A stretch of DNA of 64,000 nt. Origin: Streptomyces coffeae. GTDB lineage: Bacteria; Actinomycetota; Actinomycetes; Streptomycetales; Streptomycetaceae. Under the pieces are notes generated by a model. It worked only from the letters and a program-made list of their open reading frames with translations. It did not search any database and was not told the origin of the DNA. Shown here in pieces: positions 46,644 through 55,199 of this stretch. Each line of letters begins with the position of its first letter. The stretch's first letter is position 1. Both the position numbers and the translations under genes were made by a program. The stretch covers positions 372,001 through 436,000 of the forward strand of contig NZ_JAERRF010000005.1 in NCBI RefSeq assembly GCF_016741875.1, given 5' to 3'.

Positions 46644-47690
46644 ATGGAGAGCCTGTCCGGCGCGGAGTTCGCGCCACAGACGACATACCTCAACACCGCG
46701 TCCAGCGGTCTGATCCCCGCACGCTCCGTAACCGCCATGAAGGCGGCCCTCGACGACGCGGCGGCCGGGGGCCCCGCCGCCGATGTGGCCTTCGAGGCCG
46801 TCGAGGAGACCCGCGCCGCCTATGCCCGGATCGTCGGGGTACCGGCCGACCGGGTCGCCACCGGCGGCTCGGTCGCCGTCTTCGCCGGAATGATCGCGGC
46901 TTCGCTGCCCTCCGGCGCCGAAGTCCTCACCGCCGAGGGCGACTTCAGCTCCCTGGTCAACCCCTTCGCCGTCCGCCGCGACCTCAAGCTGCGCATCGTC
47001 CCGCTGGAGGAGATCGCGGACGCGGTACGGCCCGGCACCGCGCTGGTCGCCGTCAGCGCCGCTCAGTCGGCGGACGGCCGGATCGCCGACCTCGACGCCA
47101 TCCGTACGGCGGCCCGTGCCCACGGCGCCCGCACCCTGGTGGACGCCAGCCAGGCCACCGGATGGCTGGCGGTGAACGCCGCCGACGCCGACTACACCGT
47201 GTCCGTCGGCTTCAAGTGGCTGCTGTGCCCGCGCGGGGTCACCTTCCTGACCGTGCCCGAGGACCTGGGCGGCCTCACCCCGGTCTTCGCGGGCTGGGTC
47301 GCGGGCGAGAAGCCCTGGGACAGCTGCTACGGCCCGGTGGCCGAACTCGCCCACTCCGCCCGCCGCTTCGACGAGAGCCCCAGCCTGTTCTCCTACGTGG
47401 CCGCCCGGCACTCCCTGTCGCTGATCGAGGAGTTGGGCACCGGGGCCATCGCCGCCCACGACCGCGCGCTCGCCGACCGCTTCCGGGCCGGGGTCATCGA
47501 ACTGGGCCACACCCCGGTGGCCGCCCCGGGCTCGGCCATCGTCTCGGTGCCGGGGCTCGGGGACGCCGCGCCCCGGCTGGCCGAGCGGGACGTCTATGTC
47601 TCGGCGCGGGCCGGGAACCTGCGCGCCTCGTTCCACCTGTACAACACGGCGGCCGAGGTGGACCGGCTACTGGAGGTGCTGGCGGGCTGA
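46644..47690 (+). CDS. Class V aminotransferase-family PLP protein
   Basis: 348 residues from ATG at 46644 (an ATG at 46638 and a TTG at 46635 are alternatives). The start TTYLNTASSGLIPARSVTAM and the PLP region LVDASQATGWLAVN, VSVGFKWLLCPRG (Lys) are typical of the cysteine-desulfurase/kynureninase-like fold without a desulfurase Cys loop. C-terminus VYVSARAGNLRASFHLYNTA. Substrate unknown. It converges on ectD across a strong terminator. Confidence 0.87.
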   Translation: MESLSGAEFAPQTTYLNTASSGLIPARSVTAMKAALDDAAAGGPAADVAFEAVEETRAAYARIVGVPADRVATGGSVAVFAGMIAASLPSGAEVLTAEGDFSSLVNPFAVRRDLKLRIVPLEEIADAVRPGTALVAVSAAQSADGRIADLDAIRTAARAHGARTLVDASQATGWLAVNAADADYTVSVGFKWLLCPRGVTFLTVPEDLGGLTPVFAGWVAGEKPWDSCYGPVAELAHSARRFDESPSLFSYVAARHSLSLIEELGTGAIAAHDRALADRFRAGVIELGHTPVAAPGSAIVSVPGLGDAAPRLAERDVYVSARAGNLRASFHLYNTAAEVDRLLEVLAG

Positions 47691-47702
47691 GCGCGGTGGC
47701 GC

Positions 47703-47764
47703 GCCGTGGCCACAAAAGCCTGAGCCGTGGCCAGGAAGCCTGAGCCGTGGGCAGGAAAGCCTGA
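47703..47764. repeat. Three 20-21-bp tandem repeats after the aminotransferase gene
   Basis: Units beginning GCCGTGG and ending GCCTGA start at 47703, 47724 and 47744. The gene's own stop region (GCTGAGCGCGGTGG, 47686-47699) looks like a diverged extra unit. Confidence 0.8.
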
Positions 47765-47796
47765 GGGGAGCCGGGATGTCCCGGCTCCCCTCAGGC
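47759..47796. terminator. Strong bidirectional terminator between aminotransferase gene and ectD
   Basis: A perfect 17-bp stem (GCCTGAGGGGAGCCGGG with its complement) and a 4-nt loop. It overlaps the last tandem repeat unit. Confidence 0.9.
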
Positions 47797-47833
47797 TCAG
47801 GCGTGCGTCAGCTCACCGCACGGCCGACTCGGC

Positions 47834-48721
47834 TCACCGCACGGGGGTGAAGTCCCGCGCTCCGATGTACTCCGGCCTGCGGATGGGCGCCGCGAACGGG
47901 TCCACCGCGGTGTTCTCCACGCTGTTGAACACGATGAAGACATTGCTGCGCGAGTAGGGCGTGATGTTGTCGCCCGAGCCATGCATGGCGTTGCAGTCGA
48001 ACCAGGTGGCCGACCCGGCCTTGCCGGTGAACAGCCTGATGCCGTGCTTGTCCGCGAACGCGGTCAGCGCCTCGTCCGACGGGATGCCCGCGTCCTGCAT
48101 CTGGAGCGACTTCTTGTAGTTGTCCTTCGGCGTCTCACCTGCGCAGCCGAGGAAGGTGCGGTGCGAGCCGGGCATGATCATCAGCCCGCCGTTGGTGTCG
48201 AAGTTCTCGGTCAGCGCGATCGAGATCGACACGGTCCGCATGTTCGGCAGACCGTCCTCGGCGTGCCAGGTCTCGAAGTCCGAGTGCCAGTAGAAGCCCG
48301 AGGCGCCGAAGCCCGGCTTGACGTTGATCCGGCTCTGGTGGACATACACGTCCGACCCCAGGATCTGGCGGGCGCGGCCCACCACACGCTCGTCGCGCAC
48401 CAGGTTCGCGAAGACCTCACTGATCCGGTGCACCTCGAACACCGACCGTACGTCCTTCGACTTCGGCTCGATGATCGAGCGCCCGTCGGCACGTACCTCC
48501 GGGTCGTGGATCAGCCGGTTCAGTTCGTCCCGGTAGACCGCGACCTCGTCCGGGGTGATCAGCTGCTCGATCGCGAGGAAACCGTCGCGGTCGAAGTCGC
48601 TGAGCCCGGACTCCGTGATCGGGCCCGGGGCGCCGGGCTCGGACCACACCACCGGGTCCACCCGCGGTGTGGCCACCTCGGTTGTTCCTCGGGTCGGATA
48701 CAGGTCAGTGACCGTGGTCAT
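47834..48721 (-). CDS. ectD: Ectoine 5-hydroxylase EctD
   Basis: 295 residues, Fe(II)/2-oxoglutarate dioxygenase that converts ectoine to 5-hydroxyectoine. The family signature is FYWHSDFETWHAEDGLPNMR, giving the H-x-D metal pair; the distal His is in NAMHGSGDNITPYSRSNVFI. Length is typical. Last gene of ectABCD, 4 bp after ectC. Confidence 0.96.
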   Translation of the reverse strand: MTTVTDLYPTRGTTEVATPRVDPVVWSEPGAPGPITESGLSDFDRDGFLAIEQLITPDEVAVYRDELNRLIHDPEVRADGRSIIEPKSKDVRSVFEVHRISEVFANLVRDERVVGRARQILGSDVYVHQSRINVKPGFGASGFYWHSDFETWHAEDGLPNMRTVSISIALTENFDTNGGLMIMPGSHRTFLGCAGETPKDNYKKSLQMQDAGIPSDEALTAFADKHGIRLFTGKAGSATWFDCNAMHGSGDNITPYSRSNVFIVFNSVENTAVDPFAAPIRRPEYIGARDFTPVR

Positions 48722-48725
48722 CAGA

Positions 48726-49130
48726 TCAGACCTCCTCGTCCTCTGTGATCAGCGGGTATACGCCGTTCTCATCATGATCCTCCCGTCCGGTGATCGGGGG
48801 GTTGAAGACACAGACGCAGCGGAAGTCGGTCTTCGGCCGCATCGTGTGCTTCTCATGGCCGTCCAGCAGGTACATGGTGCCGGGCGTGATCCAGTGCTTC
48901 TCGCCGGTCTCGTCGTTGGTGAGCTCCGCCTCGCCCTCGACGCAGAGCACGGCCTCGATGTGGTTGGCGTACCACATGGACGTCTCGGTGCCCGCGTACA
49001 GCACGGTCTCGTGCAGGGAGAAGCCGACGCGCTCCTTGGCCAGCACGATGCGCTTGCTCTCCCAGGTGCCGGACTTCGCCTTCACATGGCGTTCGGTGCC
49101 CTCGATGTCCTTGAAGGATCGGACGATCAC
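48726..49130 (-). CDS. ectC: L-ectoine synthase EctC
   Basis: 134 residues, cupin fold, cyclises N-gamma-acetyl-diaminobutyrate to ectoine. Landmarks: [20 protein letters not shown] at the start, [60 protein letters not shown]. Standard length. Follows ectB by 41 bp. Confidence 0.97.
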   Translation of the reverse strand: MIVRSFKDIEGTERHVKAKSGTWESKRIVLAKERVGFSLHETVLYAGTETSMWYANHIEAVLCVEGEAELTNDETGEKHWITPGTMYLLDGHEKHTMRPKTDFRCVCVFNPPITGREDHDENGVYPLITEDEEV

Positions 49131-49171
49131 GGTGAGTTGCTGCCTTTCTCTGTGGTGCTGTTATGGGACGG

Positions 49172-50437
49172 TCAAGCGGTCTCGCGGACCGCGCGGGCGA
49201 GGGTCCGCAGGCCCTCGTCCAGCTCCTCGGGCGAGATGGTCAGTGCGGGCAGCAGCTTGACGACCTCGCTCTCGGGGCCCGAGGACTCCACGAGCAGTCC
49301 GAGCTCGAAGGCGCGGCGGCACACGGCGGTGGCGCGGTCCTTGTCCTCGAACTCCAGGCCCCAGACCAGACCGCGGCCGCGGAAGTGGGCGCCGGACTGC
49401 TCCTCGTCGCAGATGGCGCGCAGTGCCTGCTCGACCTGCTCACCGCGGGCCAGCGTCTGCTTCTCCATCTGGCCGTCGGACCAGTAGGTGTCCAGGGTCG
49501 CGGCGGCGGTGACGAACGCAGGGTTGTTGCCGCGGAAGGTGCCGTTGTGCTCGCCCGGCTCCCAGATGTCCAGCTCGGGCTTGAACAGGCACAGCGACAT
49601 CGGCAGGCCGTAGCCGCTGATGGATTTGGAGACGGTCACGATGTCCGGGGTGATGCCCGCCTCCTCGAAGGAGAAGAAGGCACCGGTGCGGCCGCAGCCC
49701 ATCTGGATGTCGTCCACGATCAGCAGCATGTCCTGGCGCTCGCACAGCTCGGCCAGGGCGCGCAGCCACTCCGGACGCGCCACGTTGATGCCGCCCTCGC
49801 CCTGGACCGTCTCGACGATCACGGCGGCGGGCTTGTTGAGGCCGGAGCCCTGGTCCTCCAGCAGCCGCTCGAACCACAGGAAGTCCGGCACCGTGCCGTC
49901 GAAGTAGTTGTCGAACGGCATCGGCGTGCCGTGGACCAGCGGGATACCGGCACCGGCGCGCTTGAAGGCGTTGCCGGTGACGGCCAGCGAGCCCAGCGAC
50001 ATGCCGTGGAAGGCGTTGGTGAAGGAGACGATCGCCTCGCGGCCCTTGACCTTACGGGCCAGTTTCAGTGCCGACTCGACGGCGTTGGTGCCCGTCGGGC
50101 CCGGGAACATGACCTTGTAGGGCAGGTCACGCGGGCGAAGGACGTTGTTCTGGAACGACTCCAGGAACGCGCGCTTGGCGGTGGTGGACATGTCGAGTCC
50201 ATGCGTCACACCGTCGCGCTCGATGTAGTCGATCAGTGCGCGTTTCAGTACCGGATTGTTGTGGCCGTAGTTGAGCGACCCGGCACCGGCGAAGAAGTCG
50301 AGGTAGGTATGGCCGTCCTCGTCGTACATGTGGCTGCCCTGGGCGCGGTCGAAGACAGCAGGCCAGCCACGGCAGTAGCTGCGCACCTCCGACTCCAGGG
50401 CCTCGAAGACGCTCAGGGCGGGCGGGGTGATGGTCAC
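49172..50437 (-). CDS. ectB: Diaminobutyrate-2-oxoglutarate transaminase EctB
   Basis: 421 residues, class III PLP aminotransferase that makes L-2,4-diaminobutyrate from aspartate semialdehyde. Motifs: GHTYLDFFAGAGSLNYGHNN, PGPTGTNAVESALKLARKVK, VDDIQMGCGRTGAFFSFEEA, VTVSKSISGYGLPMSL (Lys). I chose the GTG at 50437 with AGGAGA upstream, giving normal family length; the frame extends 97 codons further without family similarity. The 109-bp gap to ectA has no gene. Confidence 0.96.
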   Translation of the reverse strand: MTITPPALSVFEALESEVRSYCRGWPAVFDRAQGSHMYDEDGHTYLDFFAGAGSLNYGHNNPVLKRALIDYIERDGVTHGLDMSTTAKRAFLESFQNNVLRPRDLPYKVMFPGPTGTNAVESALKLARKVKGREAIVSFTNAFHGMSLGSLAVTGNAFKRAGAGIPLVHGTPMPFDNYFDGTVPDFLWFERLLEDQGSGLNKPAAVIVETVQGEGGINVARPEWLRALAELCERQDMLLIVDDIQMGCGRTGAFFSFEEAGITPDIVTVSKSISGYGLPMSLCLFKPELDIWEPGEHNGTFRGNNPAFVTAAATLDTYWSDGQMEKQTLARGEQVEQALRAICDEEQSGAHFRGRGLVWGLEFEDKDRATAVCRRAFELGLLVESSGPESEVVKLLPALTISPEELDEGLRTLARAVRETA

Positions 50438-50546
50438 AGCATTCTCCTGGGAGATGAGTGGTACGAGGGGGGGTGAGGAGGGGGTGATGGGTGGGAGGGA
50501 GAGATCGGGGCCGCGGTCAGGAGCCGCGGTCGGGCCCGGGACCGGA

Positions 50547-51089
50547 TCAGGGCCGGTCCGCGAGGGGGCCGATGCGGTACAGCACCTCGGGCTCATGTCC
50601 TCCGTCGGGGAACAGCCCGCCGTGGAAGAGCACCTCGCGCTCCACCGGCGCACCGTGCCGTTCGGCGAACGAGGTGAACAGCCGGTTCGAGGCGGTGTTG
50701 TCCGGGGTGATCGTGGTCTCGATGCCACGGACCCCCATCCCGGCGACGCGCTGGGTCAGCCCGTCCAGCAGGGTGGCGGCCAGTCCGCGGCCGCGCCAGG
50801 CGTGGTCGACGGCGACCTGCCAGACGACGAGCGTCTCGGGACGCTCGGGGCGGATGTAGCCGGTGATGAAGGCGACCGGTCCGCCCGCGGCGTCGCGGGC
50901 CACCACGGAGGTGGCTGCGAAGTCACGGCACCACAGGAGGTAGCTGTAGGAGGAGTTGAGGTCCAGGGTCTTGGAGTCGCGAGCGATTCGCCAGATCGCG
51001 GCTCCGTCCTCGACGCGCGGTGTGTCGAGGGTCAGTCCCTCCGGCAAATCCAATTCGCTACGGGCTAGGTCTGCTTGTGCGGCGGTCAT
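50547..51089 (-). CDS. ectA: L-2,4-diaminobutyrate acetyltransferase EctA
   Basis: 180 residues, GNAT fold. Motifs: DLNSSYSYLLWCRDFAATSV near the N-terminus, VWQVAVDHAWRGRGLAATLL (acetyl-CoA site), ITPDNTASNRLFTSFAERHG. First gene of the ectABCD operon, which makes the compatible solutes ectoine and hydroxyectoine. The upstream region is markedly AT-rich for this genome (51090-51125), fitting a strong regulated promoter. Confidence 0.96.
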   Translation of the reverse strand: MTAAQADLARSELDLPEGLTLDTPRVEDGAAIWRIARDSKTLDLNSSYSYLLWCRDFAATSVVARDAAGGPVAFITGYIRPERPETLVVWQVAVDHAWRGRGLAATLLDGLTQRVAGMGVRGIETTITPDNTASNRLFTSFAERHGAPVEREVLFHGGLFPDGGHEPEVLYRIGPLADRP

Positions 51090-51546
51090 GCAAATTAAAT
51101 TTACCGAGGGAAATCCAAAATTGCATCGTGGGGAGGGGTTACGCGGAGGGGGGTGGATGTGTTATCACGCAGGCACGTGCGTACGCGCGGCGGATCGCTG
51201 AAAAGCGTTGGTTTGTACGGGAGTTAGCGGGATGAATCGCCTCGCGTGTGGAGTCCGTCACATCTCCGCAACCGGGCAGGTGGGGGCGTGAATTCCGCGC
51301 TCCGAGGCGTGGGAAAAATCTGGGTTTAAGTTCCCGGGGAGCGGGCAGACGATTGTGGGAAGCTGCACTGGAAAAGCGTCAAGAATTTATCCTTTGGCGA
51401 CCCTGAATTCAATCCTCCGCGGAGAAGTCCAGGGGAACATACCGGGAAGTCTCAGCGAAGCCCCTAGGAACGGGCGGAAGTCCCGACGAGCGGGCGGAAG
51501 TGATGGCCGTACCTGATGCTGTGCTCGGTCTCGTACAGTGCGTGAC
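51090..51546. promoter_or_regulatory. Divergent promoter region of ectA and the amidohydrolase gene
   Basis: 457 bp without a gene. On the ectA side, an AT-rich tract of about 35 bp (TAAATTTAATTT-like on the minus strand) abuts the start codon. On the other side, GTTT (51324) and GGGCAG (51343-51348), 15 bp apart, loosely resemble a stress-sigma (SigB-type) promoter directed at 51547; this is weak. Confidence 0.4.
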
Positions 51547-52659
51547 ATGAGGGATAGCGCGGTGTTGCACATCAAGGGCAGGGTCCTGGTGGGACCGGGG
51601 GACGACGCCGAGGTCGCCGAGAGTGTCCGGGACGAACTGTGGGTGGTCGACGGCAAGATCACCTTTCAGCGCCCGGCCGGGGCGCGTGACGTCCGTCTCA
51701 TCGAGGGCTGGGTGCTGCCCGGCCTCGTCGACGCCCACTGTCATGTCGGCCTCGACGCCCATGGCGCCGTGGACGAGTCCACCAGTGAGAAGCAGGCCCT
51801 GACCGACCGCGACGCCGGGGCACTGCTGCTGCGGGACGCCGGGTCGCCCGCCGACACCCGCTGGATCGACGACCGCGAGGATCTGCCCCGCATCATCCGC
51901 GCGGGGCGCCACATCGCCCGTACCAAGCGCTACATCCGCAACTACGCCCATGAGATCGAGCCGGAGGACCTGGTCGCGTATGTCGCGGCGGAGGCGCGCC
52001 GCGGCGACGGCTGGGTCAAGCTGGTCGGCGACTGGCTCGACCGCGAGACCGGGGATCTGGGCGCCTGCTGGCCGCGCGGAGCGGTTGAGGCGGCCATCGC
52101 CGAGGCCCACCGGCTCGGCGCCCGGGTCACGGCCCACTGCTTCGCCGAGGAGACGCTCGCGCCACTGGTCGAGGCCGGGATCGACTGCATCGAGCACGCC
52201 ACCGGGCTGACCGAGGAGACCATTCCGCTGTTCGCGGAGCGCGGGGTCGCGATCGTCCCGACCCTGGTCAACATCGCCACCTTCCCCCGGCTCGCCCTGG
52301 GCGGCGAGGCGAAGTTCCCGCGCTGGGCGGACCATATGCGGCAGCTGCACGCACGCCGCTACGAGACGGTGCGCGCGGCCTACGACGCGGGCATCCCGAT
52401 CTTCACCGGCACCGACGCGGGCGGCTCGCTCGCCCACGGGCTGGTCGGCCAGGAGGTGGCCGAGCTGGTGAAGGCGGGCATTCCGGCCCGGGACGCGCTC
52501 TCGGCGGCCACCTGGGGCGCGCGGGCCTGGCTCGGACGGCCGGGCCTCACGGAAGGGGCCTCCGCGGACTTCGTGGTGTACGAGACGGATCCGCGGGAGG
52601 ACGTGCGGGTGCTGACGTCGCCGCGGCGTGTGGTGCTGCGGGGGCGGGTCGTGGCCTGA
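51547..52659 (+). CDS. Metal-dependent amidohydrolase
   Basis: 370 residues from ATG at 51547 (a GTG at 51538 is in frame). Amidohydrolase landmarks: LPGLVDAHCHVGLDAHG (H-x-H metal site), VKLVGDW (Lys), VTAHCFAEETL, IDCIEHATGL, IFTGTDAGGSLAHG (Asp) and a C-terminal GASADFVVYETDP. This is the imidazolonepropionase/prolidase-like subgroup. Substrate unknown. It is divergent from the ectoine operon; functional coupling is not evident. The stop lies in a 13-bp tandem repeat. Confidence 0.9.
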   Translation: MRDSAVLHIKGRVLVGPGDDAEVAESVRDELWVVDGKITFQRPAGARDVRLIEGWVLPGLVDAHCHVGLDAHGAVDESTSEKQALTDRDAGALLLRDAGSPADTRWIDDREDLPRIIRAGRHIARTKRYIRNYAHEIEPEDLVAYVAAEARRGDGWVKLVGDWLDRETGDLGACWPRGAVEAAIAEAHRLGARVTAHCFAEETLAPLVEAGIDCIEHATGLTEETIPLFAERGVAIVPTLVNIATFPRLALGGEAKFPRWADHMRQLHARRYETVRAAYDAGIPIFTGTDAGGSLAHGLVGQEVAELVKAGIPARDALSAATWGARAWLGRPGLTEGASADFVVYETDPREDVRVLTSPRRVVLRGRVVA

Positions 52660-52700
52660 GGCGGGGGTCTGAGGCCGGGGTCTGAGGCCGGGGTCTGAGG
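52656..52700. repeat. 13-bp tandem repeat spanning the amidohydrolase stop
   Basis: CTGAGGCCGGGGT repeats about 3.4 times from 52656; the first unit (one base different) contains the TGA stop. Confidence 0.88.
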
Positions 52701-52714
52701 GACACCCGGTTGGG

Positions 52715-52769
52715 GTGGGGCTTTCGGTGCAGGAGTTCGACCGGGTTCGAACTCAGCGCCGAACCCCAC
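52715..52769. terminator. Hairpin terminator after the amidohydrolase gene
   Basis: Outer arms GTGGGG (52715-52720) and CCCCAC (52764-52769), inner arms GAGTTCGA (52733-52740) and TCGAACTC (52747-52754). Confidence 0.6.
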
Positions 52770-52908
52770 CCTTTGGGATGAACGGACATCATGTGTCTGC
52801 CTGTTTACCCTCAGTGCGCAAATATGGCGTGGTCGAGGCCGTCGGCGCCCGTGGAGTCCCCCGCGGCAGGCGCCGGCGGCTCCATGTCTCCTGTGGGGGT
52901 CAACTCAC

Positions 52909-53832
52909 GTGTCCTGTTCCAGTAACACCTTCTTCGGCATGCCCGCTCGCCGTCTGGCGGCCGCCACCGCTGCTGCCGCTGTCTCCGTCCTGGGCGCCCT
53001 GCCCGCGGGGTCCGCGCATGCCGACACCGGCAAGACCACCGGTAAGGCCGACGCGGTCGTGCTCCGCACCGACCTGAACGTCGCGCTGCTCAACAAGACG
53101 GTTTCCGCGCCGCTCGCCGTCGCCCTCAACGAGGTGCACGCGCCCCAGACCGCCGACAAGACCGCGCTCTCCGCGACCCTGGACGGGGTCGACGGCGGAA
53201 AGCCGTTCAATGTGCTGCGCGCCGATGTGGCCACCGCGCGGGCGGCCGTGGACAAGCAGCGGGCCGAGGGCTACTCCAACCTCGTCAACGCCACGGTCCA
53301 TGTGCCCGGTCTGGCCACCATGCCGCTCATCCAGGTCGAGCAGGTGACCTCGAAGGCGGTCTGCGCGGCCGGGAAGCGGCCGACCGCCGACTCCAACGTG
53401 CTCGGCAGCGCCACCGTGCTCGGGAAGAAGGTCAACCTGACCGCGGGCGGCACCGCCACGGTCGACGTGCCGTCGGTCGGCAAGGTCCAGCTCGACCTGT
53501 CGAAGACCTCGGTCACATCCAGTACGGCGGCGGCCACGGCCCTGAACCTCAAGGTCTCGGTCAACCCGCTCAAGCTGAACGTCTCCGAGGTCAACGGCCA
53601 GATCACGCTCGCCCGCGCGACCTGCGAGTCCCCCGCGGCCGCGGACGAGCCGAAGACCCCGGAGGTGGGCAACCAGACCAAGCCCGATCCCAAGCCGGAG
53701 AACCTGGCCGAGACCGGTGGCAGCTCGGCCACGCCGTACCTGATCGGCGGCGGCGCGCTGCTGCTGGTGCTGGGCGCCGGAGCCGTCACCCTGGCCCGCC
53801 GCCGTCGCACCGGAGCGGACGCCGACGCGTAA
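52909..53832 (+). CDS. LAETG-anchored cell-surface protein (class E sortase substrate, SCO1860-like)
   Basis: 307 residues. Signal peptide (RRLAAATAAAAVSVLGALPA) ends near SAHADTG. The mature domain is about 210 residues, Ala/Val/Thr-rich, with two Cys (CAAGK, CESP). A Pro/Lys linker leads to LAETG at residues 266-270, a hydrophobic helix YLIGGGALLLVLGAGAVTLA and an Arg-rich tail: a complete cell-wall sorting signal of the sortase E type. From memory it resembles the S. coelicolor SCO1860 family. GTG at 52909 is used; an ATG at 52939 is an alternative. No sortase gene is in the window. Confidence 0.88.
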   Translation: MSCSSNTFFGMPARRLAAATAAAAVSVLGALPAGSAHADTGKTTGKADAVVLRTDLNVALLNKTVSAPLAVALNEVHAPQTADKTALSATLDGVDGGKPFNVLRADVATARAAVDKQRAEGYSNLVNATVHVPGLATMPLIQVEQVTSKAVCAAGKRPTADSNVLGSATVLGKKVNLTAGGTATVDVPSVGKVQLDLSKTSVTSSTAAATALNLKVSVNPLKLNVSEVNGQITLARATCESPAAADEPKTPEVGNQTKPDPKPENLAETGGSSATPYLIGGGALLLVLGAGAVTLARRRRTGADADA

Positions 53833-53885
53833 CCGGCACTCAGCGGCACCCACTGGCACCGACGGGCGGCAGGTGGCCGGTGGCC

Positions 53886-53921
53886 CCCGCTCCCGCGCCG
53901 TGACGACGGCGCGGGAGCGGG
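53886..53921. terminator. Terminator after the LAETG protein gene
   Basis: Perfect 15-bp stem CCCGCTCCCGCGCCG with its complement and a 6-nt loop. The rest of the 314-bp gap (53833-54146) holds no gene, only GGTGGTGGCCC-type direct repeats and a second hairpin. Confidence 0.88.
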
Positions 53922-54053
53922 CGTCGGCCCGGTGGTGGCCCGGTCCGGTGGTGGCCCGGCCCGGTGTGGGCTCGGCGTCCGTCCGGGGTGCGGGGTCGGC
54001 GTGCCCAACGCCCTTGAGGTGCGGGGGCGTGGGGGCATGGGCGGTGGCGGGGC

Positions 54054-54083
54054 CGGGGTCCTGGATCGGGTGCCAGGACCCCG
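54054..54083. terminator. Terminator of the cobalamin operon (minus strand)
   Basis: CGGGGTCCTGG (54054-54064) pairs with CCAGGACCCCG (54073-54083) around an 8-nt loop, about 60 bp beyond the cobC stop. Confidence 0.75.
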
Positions 54084-54146
54084 TGCCCCGACGCCGCCTC
54101 TCCGCGGACCCCCAGGGGGCCAAGGGCTCCCCGGACCCCAGGGGGG

Positions 54147-55199
54147 TCAACGGCGGTGTTCCGCCAGGGCCTTGCCCAGGGCTATGACAAGCCGGTCCGT
54201 GGTGGGGCGGTCGCGGACCGCCAGCCGCAGCCAGTCCGGGCCCAGACCCGGGAAGGTGTCGCCGCGCCGTACGGCGAAGCCCAGCTCCCGCAGCCTGGTG
54301 CGCAGCGCGGCGGCGCCCGGTACCTGGATCAGCAGAAACGGCCCGGCGGCCGGGCCGCACACCCGCACCTCCGGGAACTCCGCCAGCCGGGCGGCCAGAT
54401 GGGCCCGGTCGGCGGCCGTCCGCTCCGCCGCCCGCGCGGCCTCGGCCAGCGCCGGGCCCGCACAGCACGCCTCCGCCGCCACCAGGGCGGGCGTGGACAC
54501 CGGCCACAGCGGCTGCACCCGCTCCAGCGCGCCGATCGTCTCCTCATCCGCCAGCACATAGCCGATGCGCAGCCCCGCCAGGCCCCAGGTCTTGGTGAGG
54601 CTGCGCAGCACCACCAGCCCCGGCACCTCGGTCCGGGCCGCCAGGGACTCGGACTCATCCGGCACGGCGTCCATGAACGCCTCGTCCACCACCAGCGTCC
54701 GCCCCGGCCGGGCCAGTCCGGCCAGCACATCGGCCGGGTGCAGCACCGACGTGGGGTTGGTGGGGTTTCCGATCACCACCAGATCCGCGTCGTCCGGCAC
54801 CGCCGCCGGGTCCAGCCGGAAGCCGTGCCGCTCGTCCAGGACGACTCGCTCCACCCGGTGCCCGGCGTCCCGCAACGCGGCCTCCGGCTCGGTGAACTGC
54901 GGATGCACCACAACCGGCCGCCGCGCCGGAAGGGCCCGCGCCAGCAGGACGAACGCCTCCGCCGCTCCCGCTGCCAGCAGCACCCGGCCGACCGGCACCC
55001 CATGGCGCGCCGCGACCGCGGCACGGGCCGCCCGCCCGTCGGGGTAGGCGGCCAGCCCGTCGAGGGACGCGGCGATCCGGGCCTTGAGCCAGTCCGGGGG
55101 CGTATCGGCTCGGACATTGACGGCCAGGTCCGTCAACTCGGCGTCGGCACCCCGTACCTCCGCGTCCCCGTGGTGCCGCAGATCGAACTCAGCGGACAT
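54147..55199 (-). CDS. cobC: CobC-like PLP aminotransferase/threonine-phosphate decarboxylase
   Basis: 350 residues, class I/II aminotransferase fold. PLP Lys is K203 in VLRSLTKTWGLAGLRIGYVL; NPTNPTSVLHPADVL is the cofactor loop. In cobalamin synthesis this family forms (R)-1-amino-2-propanol phosphate for the lower-ligand loop. The ATG at 55199 overlaps the upstream cbiX-like stop by 11 bp. Assignment rests on family plus position at the end of the cobalamin operon. Confidence 0.87.
   Translation of the reverse strand: MSAEFDLRHHGDAEVRGADAELTDLAVNVRADTPPDWLKARIAASLDGLAAYPDGRAARAAVAARHGVPVGRVLLAAGAAEAFVLLARALPARRPVVVHPQFTEPEAALRDAGHRVERVVLDERHGFRLDPAAVPDDADLVVIGNPTNPTSVLHPADVLAGLARPGRTLVVDEAFMDAVPDESESLAARTEVPGLVVLRSLTKTWGLAGLRIGYVLADEETIGALERVQPLWPVSTPALVAAEACCAGPALAEAARAAERTAADRAHLAARLAEFPEVRVCGPAAGPFLLIQVPGAAALRTRLRELGFAVRRGDTFPGLGPDWLRLAVRDRPTTDRLVIALGKALAEHRR

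Noticed and set aside
52733..52770. tRNA-like T-arm (GGTTCGAACTC)
   Set aside because: It is the inner stem of a terminator hairpin; no anticodon or acceptor stem can be built around it.
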